Assembly: GCA_965249835.1 (NCBI GenBank)
Contig: CBDFMY010000003.1
Coordinates: 806,001 to 870,000, forward strand
Source of the DNA: JAHRAW01 sp965249835
GTDB lineage: Bacteria > Pseudomonadota > Gammaproteobacteria > Arenicellales > Poriferihabitantaceae
Direction of reading: 5' to 3'
DNA: 64,000 nt
The position numbers and the translations under genes are program-made. Below, piece by piece: positions 17,708 through 26,477 of the stretch. The notes below the pieces were generated by a model. That model made no database searches and was not told the origin of the DNA. It saw only the letters and a program-made list of their open reading frames with translations. Each line of letters begins with the position of its first letter. Position 1 is the first letter of the stretch.

Positions 17708-18256
17708 TCACACGATATCCTCCACCGCCACCGAAAAATTGCCGGATTTCCGCTCGGCCAAATAGCGTTTCAGGGTGCGGCGGATGACCGGAAAGGCGAT
17801 TTCATCCCAGGGGATTTGCTGCTCTTCGAATAACTGCACCTCCAGGCTTTCCGTGCCGGCCGCGAAATTATTGGCGCCGGTGAGTTGCGCCCGGAACATG
17901 ATATACACCTGATTGACCCGCGGCAGGTTGTACACGCCATACAGTTTTTGCTCGGTTACTTCGGCGCAAGCCTCTTCCAGAGTTTCCCGCGCCGCGCCAT
18001 GCTGGGTGGTCTCGCCGTTTTCCATGAAACCGGCCGGCAGGGTCCACAATCCCTTGCGCGGCTCAATGGCGCGCAGGCACAGCAATATCCGCTCCTCCCA
18101 TACCGGAATGCAGCCGCATACCACCTTGGGGTTTTGGTAGTGTATCTGCCCGCAGGTGTTGCACACATGGCGGTCGCGGTTGTCGCCTTCCGGAATCAGC
18201 AGCGATACATTTTCGCCGCAGTGGTTGCAGAAGTAGATTGGAGTGGGCTGGGACAT
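17708..18256 (-). CDS. NUDIX hydrolase with N-terminal zinc ribbon
   Basis: 182 residues from the ATG at 18256 (MSQPTPIYFCNHCGENVS); an in-frame ATG at 18340 would add 28 residues coded inside repeat-flanking DNA and is less likely. Two CxxC pairs (CNHCGE and CNTCGQ) form a zinc ribbon as in NudC-like proteins. The NUDIX box is complete: GFMENGETTQHGAARETLEE followed by the acidic tail. Such enzymes hydrolyse nucleoside diphosphate-X compounds; the substrate cannot be assigned. The last ~20 residues are variable. Confidence 0.9.
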   Translation of the reverse strand: MSQPTPIYFCNHCGENVSLLIPEGDNRDRHVCNTCGQIHYQNPKVVCGCIPVWEERILLCLRAIEPRKGLWTLPAGFMENGETTQHGAARETLEEACAEVTEQKLYGVYNLPRVNQVYIMFRAQLTGANNFAAGTESLEVQLFEEQQIPWDEIAFPVIRRTLKRYLAERKSGNFSVAVEDIV

Positions 18257-18323
18257 GGCTTGCATCATATCGCTTCCCGGCGGCGGGTAACAGACCACAA
18301 TAAAGTCCGGGCGCTTAATTGCT

Positions 18324-18717
18324 TGCCTTTTCGTCGCCATGCGGTGTTGCGCATCGTCACTCGGTCGCTCACATACTTAGTGTATTGCTCCCTCCCTCGC
18401 TCCTCGCGCGCCTTGCCTGACAACGAAAATACTGGCGCAATTTTGTGCGTGCCTTTTCGTCGCCATGCGGTGTTGCGCATCGTCACTCGGTCGCTCACAT
18501 ACTTAATGTATTGCTCCCTCCCTCGCTCCTCGTGCGCCTTGCCTGACAACGAAAATACTGGCGCAATTTTGTGCGTGCCTTTTCGTCGCCATGCGGTGTT
18601 GCGCATCGTCACTCGGTGGCTCACATACTTAATGTATTGCTCCCTCCCTCGCTCCTCGTGCGCCTTGCCTGACAACGAAAATACGGCGCGCAATTTTGTG
18701 CGTGCCTTTTCGTCGCC
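18324..18717. repeat. tandem array of a 126-bp intergenic repeat (three copies plus 15 bp)
   Basis: Copies start at 18324, 18450 and 18576, each beginning TGCCTTTTCGTCGCC; a partial copy starts at 18703. The period is 126 bp (127 in the last copy), and the copies differ at only a few positions. As 126 is a multiple of three, the minus strand shows a spurious open frame with 42-residue repeats (VTMRNTAWRRKG and FSLSGKA). A single inverted, more diverged copy lies at 59697-59829, so this is an interspersed family that has been amplified here. The remaining bases up to 18867 hold no gene that I can support. Confidence 0.85.
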
Positions 18718-18867
18718 GAAACGACCATCGCCATCCCTGCCGTCATTCTCGCCGGCAACCGGACTCCTTTGCTTTGATGCCGCGCCGTTCGATGTGAGGA
18801 TGACGGACGAGAGAGCGGTGCTAAAACACCACCGGAAAGGAACAAAACGTGCAGTGAATTAGTAAAC

Positions 18868-19740
18868 TTATGCCAATCCCAGCACCAGTCCGAAAAAGAT
18901 CACCGCGCCGAACCAGTTGTTGTTGTGGAAGGCGCGCAGGCAAAGGTCGCGGTCGCGGTCTTTGCACAGGTATTGCTGGTAGGCGGCGAGTGCCAATGCC
19001 AGAGCAAGCCCGAGGTGGAAGTGCCACGACAATTCGCGTTGCCAGCCGATTAGTGCCAGCACCATCAGGCAGACGAGGTGCAACAAGCCAACGATGCGGT
19101 TGTCGTATTTGCCGAACAGTATCGCGGTGGATTTCACGCCGATGCGCAGGTCGTCATCGCGGTCGACCATGGCGTATTGCGTGTCATATCCCACGGTCCA
19201 GGCAAAGTTGGCGGCGAACAGCCACCACGCTTGCGGCGGTATCGTGCCACCGAGGGCGGCGTAAGCCATCGGTATGCCCCAGGAAAATGCCACGCCGAGC
19301 ACCAGTTGCGGCAGGTGGGTGACGCGTTTGGTGAATGGATAGACGATCGCGATTGCGACCGCGAACACGGCGAGCAATTGGGTGAGGCGGTTCAGTTGCC
19401 ACACCAATAGCAACGCCAGCAGTAACAAAAACACGAATGTCTGCAACGCCTGACGCGTGGTTAATTCGCCACGCACCAGCGGTCGGTCGCGGGTGCGTGC
19501 GACTCGTGGGTCGATGTGGCGGTCGGCGTAGTCATTGATGACGCAACCGGCGGCGCGCATGATAAATGTGCCGGCGATGAAGATCACCACGATGATGGCA
19601 TGCGGTCGCCCGTCCGCGGCAAGCCACAACGCCCACAAGGTTGGCCACAGTAGCAAAAGCGCGCCGATGGGTCGGTCAAAGCGCGTCAATCGCAGATAGG
19701 CGCGCAACTTATTGGCATCACCGGAGGCGGGCGCGTTCAT
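18868..19740 (-). CDS. ubiA: 4-hydroxybenzoate polyprenyltransferase UbiA
   Basis: 290 residues, about eight to nine hydrophobic helices. The two Asp-rich prenyl-diphosphate sites are present: NDYADRHID with PRVARTRDRPL after it, and YDTQYAMVDRDDD. UbiA prenylates 4-hydroxybenzoate at the inner membrane in ubiquinone synthesis, which implies respiratory ubiquinone use. The ATG overlaps the stop of recG (4 bp), so it is probably cotranscribed with recG. ubiC, often adjacent, is not present here. Confidence 0.96.
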   Translation of the reverse strand: MNAPASGDANKLRAYLRLTRFDRPIGALLLLWPTLWALWLAADGRPHAIIVVIFIAGTFIMRAAGCVINDYADRHIDPRVARTRDRPLVRGELTTRQALQTFVFLLLLALLLVWQLNRLTQLLAVFAVAIAIVYPFTKRVTHLPQLVLGVAFSWGIPMAYAALGGTIPPQAWWLFAANFAWTVGYDTQYAMVDRDDDLRIGVKSTAILFGKYDNRIVGLLHLVCLMVLALIGWQRELSWHFHLGLALALALAAYQQYLCKDRDRDLCLRAFHNNNWFGAVIFFGLVLGLA

Positions 19741-21758
19741 ACTTCGGCGTAGGATTCGCGGATGCTGATCCAGCGTTCAATGATGGCATGCACGGCATCG
19801 GGATGATGCGTCAGCAACAGTCGGGCGATTTGTTCAATGGTCGGCAACAATGCGCGGTCGCGCGAGAGGTTGGCTACTTTGAGTTGCTCAAGGCCGGTCT
19901 GTCGGGTGCCCAGCAATTCCCCGGGCCCGCGTTGTTCGAGATCCTGATTGGCGATGACAAAGCCGTCGTTGGTGTCGCGCAGGATGCCGAGGCGTTGCTT
20001 GGCAAATTTTCCGAGCGGCGGTTGATACATCAACACGCACACCGATTGCTCGGCACCGCGCCCGACTCGCCCGCGCAACTGATGCAGTTGCGCAAGCCCG
20101 AGACGCTCGGCGTTCTCGATAATCATCAGATTGGCGGTCGGCACATCCACGCCCACTTCAATGACCGTGGTGGCAACCAGCAGGTCGATGTCGCCGCGAT
20201 GAAAGCGTCCCATAATCTCTTCCTTTTGCGCCGATTTCATACGCCCGTGAATGAGTTCGATGGTGACTTCGGGCAATAGTTGCCCCAGCGTCTCGCGAGT
20301 GACCAGCGCCGCCTGCGCTTGCAGTTTGTCCGATTCTTCGATGAGCGGGCATACCCAGTAGGCTTGCTGATGATTGCGGCAACTATCGCGGATGCGCTCG
20401 GCAACCTCGCCGCGGCGGCTGTTGGGCAGCACCACGGTTTGCACCGGTTTGCGCCCCGGCGGTAACTGGTCGATGCTGGAGATGTCCATGTCGGCGTAGA
20501 AGATCATCGCCAGCGAGCGCGGAATCGGCGTTGCGCTCATGATGAGTTGATGCGGCACGGCATCGTTGCCGTGCGCGGCTTTGTTGCGTAACGCCAGACG
20601 TTGGTCGACACCGAAGCGGTGCTGCTCATCGATAATCATCAGACCGAGGCGATGAAATCCCACCTGTTGCTGGAACAATGCGTGGGTGCCGATGACCATC
20701 TTCGCCTGGCCGGTGTGGATGAGTTGCAGGGATTGCGCGCGCGCCGCCGCCGGCATTTTTCCGGTCAGCCATTCGACTTGGATGCCGAGTGGGTCGAGCC
20801 AGATGGAAAACGTTTTGCGATGTTGCTCGGATAACAATTCGGTGGGCGCCATCAACGCCACCTGATAACCCGCATCAATGGCGCAAAGTGCCGCCGCCGC
20901 CGCCACCACGGTTTTGCCGCAGCCGACATCGCCTTGAATCAGGCGCATGGTCGGCGTCGGGGTTTTCAGGTCGGCCAGAATCTCGCGGATTACCCGCTGC
21001 TGGGCCGCGGTCAGGTCGAAGCCGAGGCGCGCTTTTAGTTTTTCCCAACTTCCGCCGTCGCCATCAAACGGCGGCGCATTGTGCGCTTTATGTTTTTGCC
21101 GCAGGCGACTCAGCGTCAGATGATGCGCCAGCAATTCTTCCAGCGCCAGCCGCTGTTGGGCCGGATGCGTGCCAGCCAGTAGCACCTGGGTGTCGGCATC
21201 CGGAGGCGGATTGTGCACCGACTGCAACGCGTTTTTGAGCGGCATCAGGTTAAACTTTTTGCGCACCGACAAAGGCAGACATTCTTGTAATTTATCCAGT
21301 TCCATGGTCATCGCCTGACGCACCAGTTTGCGCATCATCGCCGCACCGATGCCCTCGGTGCTTGGATAAATTGGTGTCAGCGCGGCTTCGGTGACGCTGG
21401 TCGGACGTTCCCGGTGGAGGCGATATTCGGGGTGAACCATTTCCAGCACCGTGCGCCCGCGCCGCACCTCACCATAACAAGAGAGCCAGGTTTGCGGCTG
21501 AAAACCACGCTGCTGGGTGGCACCGAAATGAAAGAAGCGCAGCGTCAGCGAGCCGCTGCGGTCGTGTATTCGCACCAGCAGACTGCGCCGCCGACCGTAT
21601 TGAACCTCCGCCGTGTCCACCTGCCCCAGCACCACCGCATCCCGCCCGGCCCGCAAACCGCCGATGGCCGACACCCGGGTGCGGTCCTGATAGCGGTAGG
21701 GCAGATGGAACAGCAAATCCCGCGGATGGTGAATGCCGATGCGCGCCAGCCGCGCCAC
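19737..21758 (-). CDS. recG: ATP-dependent DNA helicase RecG
   Basis: Superfamily 2 helicase: wedge/OB domain in the first ~200 residues, Walker A GDVGCGKTVVAA, DEQH box (MIIDEQHRFGVDQR), motif III MSATPIPRSLA, and C-terminal motifs QLRGRVGRG. RecG reverses stalled forks and branch-migrates junctions. Conserved RecG-like residues (LQQLSGIGCRLVARLARIGIHHP) start ~13 codons upstream of the GTG at 21756-21758. That reading frame is open back to the ridA stop, but has no ATG, GTG or TTG. The start is therefore either this GTG or a rare codon (CTG/ATT). Confidence 0.94.
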   Translation of the reverse strand: MARLARIGIHHPRDLLFHLPYRYQDRTRVSAIGGLRAGRDAVVLGQVDTAEVQYGRRRSLLVRIHDRSGSLTLRFFHFGATQQRGFQPQTWLSCYGEVRRGRTVLEMVHPEYRLHRERPTSVTEAALTPIYPSTEGIGAAMMRKLVRQAMTMELDKLQECLPLSVRKKFNLMPLKNALQSVHNPPPDADTQVLLAGTHPAQQRLALEELLAHHLTLSRLRQKHKAHNAPPFDGDGGSWEKLKARLGFDLTAAQQRVIREILADLKTPTPTMRLIQGDVGCGKTVVAAAAALCAIDAGYQVALMAPTELLSEQHRKTFSIWLDPLGIQVEWLTGKMPAAARAQSLQLIHTGQAKMVIGTHALFQQQVGFHRLGLMIIDEQHRFGVDQRLALRNKAAHGNDAVPHQLIMSATPIPRSLAMIFYADMDISSIDQLPPGRKPVQTVVLPNSRRGEVAERIRDSCRNHQQAYWVCPLIEESDKLQAQAALVTRETLGQLLPEVTIELIHGRMKSAQKEEIMGRFHRGDIDLLVATTVIEVGVDVPTANLMIIENAERLGLAQLHQLRGRVGRGAEQSVCVLMYQPPLGKFAKQRLGILRDTNDGFVIANQDLEQRGPGELLGTRQTGLEQLKVANLSRDRALLPTIEQIARLLLTHHPDAVHAIIERWISIRESYAEV

Positions 21759-21842
21759 GAGTCGGCAGCCGATTCCGCTGAGTTGCTGCAGGGGGTGTGG
21801 TGGCTCGGTGTTCAGAATTATTGGCAGGATGTCATCGGGCGA

Positions 21843-22232
21843 TTATGCGCTTTGCCGGTGCAAGATGGCCTCGATCTCAATGGGTGCGCCTCGCGGCAGC
21901 GATGCCACGCCGACCGCGGCTCTGGCAGGATACGGTTCCTGAAAATAATGCGCCATCACCTGGTTCACGGTGGCGAAGTTGGCGAGGTCGGTCAGGGAAA
22001 TGTTGACCTTGACCGCGTCATTTAAATCGCCGCCAGCGGCTTCAGCCACCGCCGCGAGATTTTTGAATGCCTGATGGGCGGCGACTTCAAACGATTCATC
22101 GACGATTTCCATGCTGCCCGGATCAAGCGGTATCTGCCCGGAAATATAAATCGTGTCGCCGGCCCTGACCGCCTGAGAATAAGCGCCGATGGCATCGGGC
22201 GCACGGTCGGTATGAATGATTTCTTTTTTCAT
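21843..22232 (-). CDS. ridA: RidA family enamine/imine deaminase
   Basis: 129 residues from the ATG at 22232 (MKKEIIHTDRAPDAIGAYSQA); upstream in-frame ATGs add unconserved sequence. Family motifs: GAYSQAV, ISGQIPLDPGS, and PARAAVGVASLPRGAPIEIEA with the substrate-binding Arg. RidA hydrolyses reactive 2-aminoacrylate intermediates from PLP enzymes. It lies directly before recG on the same strand, a widespread arrangement. Confidence 0.95.
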   Translation of the reverse strand: MKKEIIHTDRAPDAIGAYSQAVRAGDTIYISGQIPLDPGSMEIVDESFEVAAHQAFKNLAAVAEAAGGDLNDAVKVNISLTDLANFATVNQVMAHYFQEPYPARAAVGVASLPRGAPIEIEAILHRQSA

Positions 22233-22298
22233 GTGTATCTTCGTTAAGTTAACACTCATTACGCCGCGCATTACACCACATTCGCAGACGATTAACTA

Positions 22299-23471
22299 TC
22301 ATTGCGCCGGAAAATAAATCGCACCGGCGATAGTCGGTTGCGCTGCCCCGGTAACCGAAGGCAATGTGGTCGGGTTGCGTTGCATGGTTTGATGCGCCAT
22401 CCACGCAAAAGCGGCCGCCTCAACCCATTGCGGGTCGATCCCCAGTTCTGCGGTGGTGCGAATTTCAACCGGGCAACGTTGGCCGAGCATCGCCATCAGC
22501 GTGTGATTGCGCACCCCGCCACCGCAGACGTATACCGCGTTGATGGTCGGCGTCAGTGCGCCTAGTTGATGCGCCACGCTCTCGGCAGTAAGCGCGGTCA
22601 AGGTGGCTTGAACGGTCGCCGGCGAAAGCGCGGCAAATTCGTCGTCGGCCAATATGCGCGCAAGCCATGCCGGATTGAAGTATTCGCGCCCGGTGCTTTT
22701 GGGCGGTGGACGGGAAAAATACGCATCCGACAATAATCGCTCCAGCAATTTTTTCTGCACGGCAGCGGCCGCCGCATGCGCGCCGTCACGATCAAACGGT
22801 TGGTTGAAGTGTCGCCGGCACCAGTCATCCAGCAAGGTGTTGGCCGGCCCGGTATCAAAGCCGATGACGGTCGGGTCATCGCCGGCCGGCAGGTGGGTGA
22901 TGTTGGCGATGCCGCCGAGATTGACTACCGCACGATTCTCATCGCGGCTTGCGAAAACCGCGCGATGAAAAGCCGGTGCCAACGGTGCGCCTTGCCCGCC
23001 GGCGGCCATGTCGGCACTGCGAAAATCGGTCACCACCGGAATACCGGTGCGTTGCGCGATGACCGCACCATTGCCGAGTTGCCAGGTGAATGGAAATTCC
23101 CCATCGGGTTGATGGCGGATGGTTTGGCCGTGGCAGCCGACCACCGCCACCGGCTCATCGGGTTTGAGTTGGTTTGCGGTTTCGGCATAAAGCACGCCGA
23201 GTTGCGCGTCGAGTTCGCCGAGTGCGTCCAAGTCAACCGCCGACTCGCCGGGTTGGTTAATCAGGGCGTTGATTTGTTTTTGTATCGCGTTCGGGAAGGC
23301 AGTGTGGAGCGTGGCTTGGATGGCGATGTGATGCGGCGGTTGTATCGATAGCAACACGCCGTCAATGCCGTCAATACTGGTGCCGGACATCAGCCCGATC
23401 GCCAGCGTTGGATCTTGTGTGCTTCGACTCGGCCGGTTTCGACGCGACTGGTCGCGGTCGGTGTCGGACAT
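22299..23471 (-). CDS. anmK: anhydro-N-acetylmuramic acid kinase AnmK
   Basis: About 390 residues from the ATG at 23471 (MSDTDRDQ). An in-frame ATG at 23543 lies inside the upstream peptidase gene. Family motifs: GLMSGTSIDGIDG (ATP site), GCHGQTIRHQP, LGGIANITHLP, GFDTGPANTLLDDW, and VCGGGVRN. It cleaves and phosphorylates 1,6-anhydroMurNAc during peptidoglycan recycling. It sits 40 bp after an M23 endopeptidase gene, so peptidoglycan cutting and recycling are encoded together. Confidence 0.95.
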   Translation of the reverse strand: MSDTDRDQSRRNRPSRSTQDPTLAIGLMSGTSIDGIDGVLLSIQPPHHIAIQATLHTAFPNAIQKQINALINQPGESAVDLDALGELDAQLGVLYAETANQLKPDEPVAVVGCHGQTIRHQPDGEFPFTWQLGNGAVIAQRTGIPVVTDFRSADMAAGGQGAPLAPAFHRAVFASRDENRAVVNLGGIANITHLPAGDDPTVIGFDTGPANTLLDDWCRRHFNQPFDRDGAHAAAAAVQKKLLERLLSDAYFSRPPPKSTGREYFNPAWLARILADDEFAALSPATVQATLTALTAESVAHQLGALTPTINAVYVCGGGVRNHTLMAMLGQRCPVEIRTTAELGIDPQWVEAAAFAWMAHQTMQRNPTTLPSVTGAAQPTIAGAIYFPAQ

Positions 23472-23511
23472 CGTAATGGTGTGTCGGTGATCGTGCTTTG
23501 GTGATTGTGCT

Positions 23512-24993
23512 TTATTGGGCGGTGTCGATTTGCGCCACATCAATCGTGCCGATTTGATCCAGCCGTGCGACCCATACCGCCGCCGCGGCGAGGAATTCCT
23601 GCAAGTGCGCGGGGTCGATGGGCGCGGACCTGGGCAGTTCCACCGTAAGCGGATTTCGATGGATGCCGTTCACCCGAAACTCGTAGTGCAAATGCATTCC
23701 GGTAGCCCAGCCGGTGTTGCCGACATAGCCGATGACCTCGCCTTGCTGCACGCGGCGACCGGCTTTGATGCGGTCTTTGATGCGGTGCAGGTGGGCGTAT
23801 AACGTGGTGTATTTTCCGCCGTGGCGAATCATCACGGTTTTGCCGTAACTTTGGTCGCGCTTCACCCGCATGACTACGCCGTCGCCAGTGGAGAGCACCG
23901 GGGTGTCTCGCGGTGCGCCGTAATCCACGCCGCGATGCGCGCGCCATTTTTTCAAGATGGGGTGAAACCGCTTGAGGGAGAAGTGCGAGGTAACGCGACC
24001 GAACTTGAGCGGCGAGCGCAGAAACGAACGCTGGATGCCATCGCCGTTGGGCGCGTAATAGGTGCGGCGGCCCTGCTCATCCACATGACGAATCGCCCGC
24101 AGGCGGCGGTTGGAGGCGAGCAATTCGGCGGCGAGGATGTCGCCGTTGCCGACTTTCTTATCATCCAGATACCACTCTTCGAATATCACCGAGAATTGAT
24201 CGCCGCGCCGAATTTCTCTGGAGAAATCCACCTGCCAGCCGAACAGTTGGGCGAGGTCGTAGACAGTTTCAAAATCCATGCCGACACCTTTGGCGGCGTC
24301 CAGCAGGTTGGTCCGGATGGTCGCCTTCTTGTTGCGTATTCTGATTTCGGGTGTGCGCGTGATTACCTCGGCGCGCAACCGCCCGTCCTCCCTGACCACA
24401 TGCAAAGTGGTGAAGGTATCCAGACGGTAACGCAACGCCGCCAGTGCGCCCGAGTCGTCTGCCGCCAGTTGGATTTCCACGCCCGGGCGGATTTTATTCA
24501 AGACCGCGGCATCTTTCAATTCCACCACGGCGTAGGCATCCTTGACCGCCAGCCGGTGCCGCTTGAATATCACCGACAACGTGTCGCCGGGTTTGACCTT
24601 GTCGACGCGCCACGCGATTTCTTCCACTGCTGCCATTGGCACCGTTGCTGCGGCATCGGTGTTGGTGTCGATGTTCGCATTGATGTTTGCATTGATGTTC
24701 GCAGGCGCATCGTCATGAGCGGAGAGTTGTTGCCGAGGCGCGGATGGATGCGTCCGGGTCGGGGCGATGCTCGCCAGTGTGATGGGGCTCGTGACCGGTT
24801 GCGTAACAGTTGTGGCTTCGCCCGATTGCGCGTCGGGTATGTGTTTGACCGGTGCTTCATCGGTGGAAGCGGACAGGGCGTTGATTAGCGCAAATGCAAT
24901 CAGCAGCACCACGGCGATGACCAATGCCCGCCCCACTGGCGGTCGTGACGGCAGGTCTTTCAAGTCAAGTTTCAGCAGGGAGCGTGGCGACAT
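23512..24993 (-). CDS. M23 murein endopeptidase with LysM-like/OapA domain (MepM type)
   Basis: 493 residues. A hydrophobic N-terminal helix (about 24-42) anchors or exports it. A Ser/Thr/Ala/Asn-rich linker with an N-I-N-A repeat follows to ~115. A LysM-like/opacity-associated domain (WRVDKVKPGDTLSVIFKRH) and a connecting domain precede the zinc M23 peptidase: HRGVDYGAPRDTPV, GDGVV, VMIRHGGKYTTLYAHL and HLHYEFRVNG carry the metal ligands. These enzymes cut meso-DAP crosslinks to let the wall grow. Divergent from tyrS and ahead of anmK, as in many gammaproteobacteria. Confidence 0.93.
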   Translation of the reverse strand: MSPRSLLKLDLKDLPSRPPVGRALVIAVVLLIAFALINALSASTDEAPVKHIPDAQSGEATTVTQPVTSPITLASIAPTRTHPSAPRQQLSAHDDAPANINANINANIDTNTDAAATVPMAAVEEIAWRVDKVKPGDTLSVIFKRHRLAVKDAYAVVELKDAAVLNKIRPGVEIQLAADDSGALAALRYRLDTFTTLHVVREDGRLRAEVITRTPEIRIRNKKATIRTNLLDAAKGVGMDFETVYDLAQLFGWQVDFSREIRRGDQFSVIFEEWYLDDKKVGNGDILAAELLASNRRLRAIRHVDEQGRRTYYAPNGDGIQRSFLRSPLKFGRVTSHFSLKRFHPILKKWRAHRGVDYGAPRDTPVLSTGDGVVMRVKRDQSYGKTVMIRHGGKYTTLYAHLHRIKDRIKAGRRVQQGEVIGYVGNTGWATGMHLHYEFRVNGIHRNPLTVELPRSAPIDPAHLQEFLAAAAVWVARLDQIGTIDVAQIDTAQ

Positions 24994-25105
24994 TCTGGTT
25001 GGATTAATGACTGATTAATAGGAAACTCCGGCGTAATTCTGAGAAAGCCCCAGACCAAACCCCGATGATTGCAGGTGATGGGCGCGATTATTGACCGGGC
25101 CCTTG

Positions 25106-25138
25106 CGATGATACGCACGATGATACCTGCGATGATAC
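25106..25138. repeat. three direct repeats CGATGATAC with 12-bp period
   Basis: CGATGATAC occurs at 25106, 25118 and 25130, exactly 12 bp apart, in the 278-bp gap between the divergent M23 peptidase gene and tyrS. Regular spacing suggests an operator for one of the two genes or a recent slippage product. I see no convincing -35/-10 pair in this gap; a poly-A run (25195-25202) lies nearer tyrS. Confidence 0.6.
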
Positions 25139-25271
25139 AAGTGGGACCCGGTATGCTCCGGGTTGATACTTTATATGGATATGCTTGCAAGGTCAAAAAA
25201 AATTTGCGCTCCGAATCGCGTAGAATGTCACGCACAAGCACACATAACCATTATGAGAAGGAGAACCCCCC

Positions 25272-26477
25272 GTGGACCAACTACACAGCGAAAACTTTAC
25301 CGAACTTTGCCGCGGCACGGAAGAGATTCTACTGCGCGAGGAGTTGGTTGAGCGACTGGCCGGTGGTGGGAAACTGCGGATCAAGGTCGGATTTGACCCG
25401 ACCGCTCCCGACCTGCATCTTGGGCACACCGTGCTCCTCAACAAAATGCGCCAGTTCCAGAAGCAGGGTCACGCGGTAATTTTCCTGATTGGTGATTTCA
25501 CCGGATTGATCGGCGACCCGGCTGGCAAAAGTGTCACGCGCAAGTCGATGACACCCGAACAAATCACAGAAAACGCCGCGACTTATCGGCAACAGGTTTT
25601 CAAAATCCTCGACCCGCAGCAGACCATCATCGAATTCAATTCGCGGTGGATGAGCGAAATGGGTAGCACCGGTCTGGTCGGGCTGGCCGCCCGGCACACC
25701 GTTGCGCGTATGCTGGAGCGCGATGATTTCAAGAAGCGGCACAAAGGCGGCGAGCCGATCGCCATCCACGAGTTTCTCTATCCGCTGGTGCAGGGCTACG
25801 ATTCCGTGGCACTCAAAGCCGATGTGGAATTGGGCGGCACCGACCAGAAATTCAATTTGCTGGTGGGGCGGGAGTTGCAAAAGCAATATGGTCAGCCGCA
25901 ACAGGTGGTGATGACCCTGCCGTTGCTGGAGGGGCTGGACGGCACGCGCAAAATGTCCAAATCCCTCGGCAACCATATCGGCATCGCCGAGCCGCCTTCC
26001 GAGATGTTCGGCAAGATCATGTCGATTTCCGACCCGTTGATGTGGCGCTATTTTGAATTGCTGAGTTTCAAATCCGGCAAGGAAATCGCCGAGTTAAAAA
26101 CCGCGGTCAGCGATGGCATGAATCCACGGGAAGCAAAGTTCGCGCTCGCCTTTGAGATGGTCGAACGCTTTCACTCAGGCGCCGATGCGACGCGCGCAAA
26201 GCAGGGGTTCATCGACCAGTTCAGCAAGGGCGCGATACCCGAAGACATGCCGAGTATCAAATTGTCGGCGCCGGACGGCTTGCCCATCGCCAACTTATTG
26301 AAACAAGCCAACCTCGTGCCATCCACTTCCGATGCGTATCGCATGATCGAACAAGGCGCGGTGCGCATTGACGGTGAGAAAATCAGCGACCGCAAACTGG
26401 TTGTCAAAGCCGGCACCGATTATGTCTGTCAGGTCGGCAAAAGAAAATTTGCCAGAGTCACGCTTTGCAACGGCTGA
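25272..26477 (+). CDS. tyrS: tyrosyl-tRNA synthetase
   Basis: 401 residues, class I synthetase. The HIGH motif appears as HLGH at 49-52 and the KMSKS loop as KMSKSLGN near 227. The C-terminal ~65 residues form an S4 RNA-binding domain (GAVRIDGEKISDRKL). Start is GTG, with a strong AAGGAG eight bases upstream; no ATG is better placed. Sequence (FDPTAPDLHLGHTVLLNKMRQFQ) fits the TyrZ-like branch common in gammaproteobacteria. Its stop overlaps the start of the next gene (TGATG), so tyrS appears to head the unusual envelope gene cluster downstream. Confidence 0.96.
   Translation: MDQLHSENFTELCRGTEEILLREELVERLAGGGKLRIKVGFDPTAPDLHLGHTVLLNKMRQFQKQGHAVIFLIGDFTGLIGDPAGKSVTRKSMTPEQITENAATYRQQVFKILDPQQTIIEFNSRWMSEMGSTGLVGLAARHTVARMLERDDFKKRHKGGEPIAIHEFLYPLVQGYDSVALKADVELGGTDQKFNLLVGRELQKQYGQPQQVVMTLPLLEGLDGTRKMSKSLGNHIGIAEPPSEMFGKIMSISDPLMWRYFELLSFKSGKEIAELKTAVSDGMNPREAKFALAFEMVERFHSGADATRAKQGFIDQFSKGAIPEDMPSIKLSAPDGLPIANLLKQANLVPSTSDAYRMIEQGAVRIDGEKISDRKLVVKAGTDYVCQVGKRKFARVTLCNG

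Noticed and set aside
18265..18693. Open frame on the minus strand encoding a 142-residue protein with three 42-residue repeats
   Set aside because: It arises because the 126-bp non-coding repeat has a period divisible by three; a second copy lies in an intergenic gap in another orientation, and there is no ribosome site or known family.
18324..18717. CRISPR array
   Set aside because: Repeats are contiguous 126-bp units with no unique spacers and no cas genes nearby.
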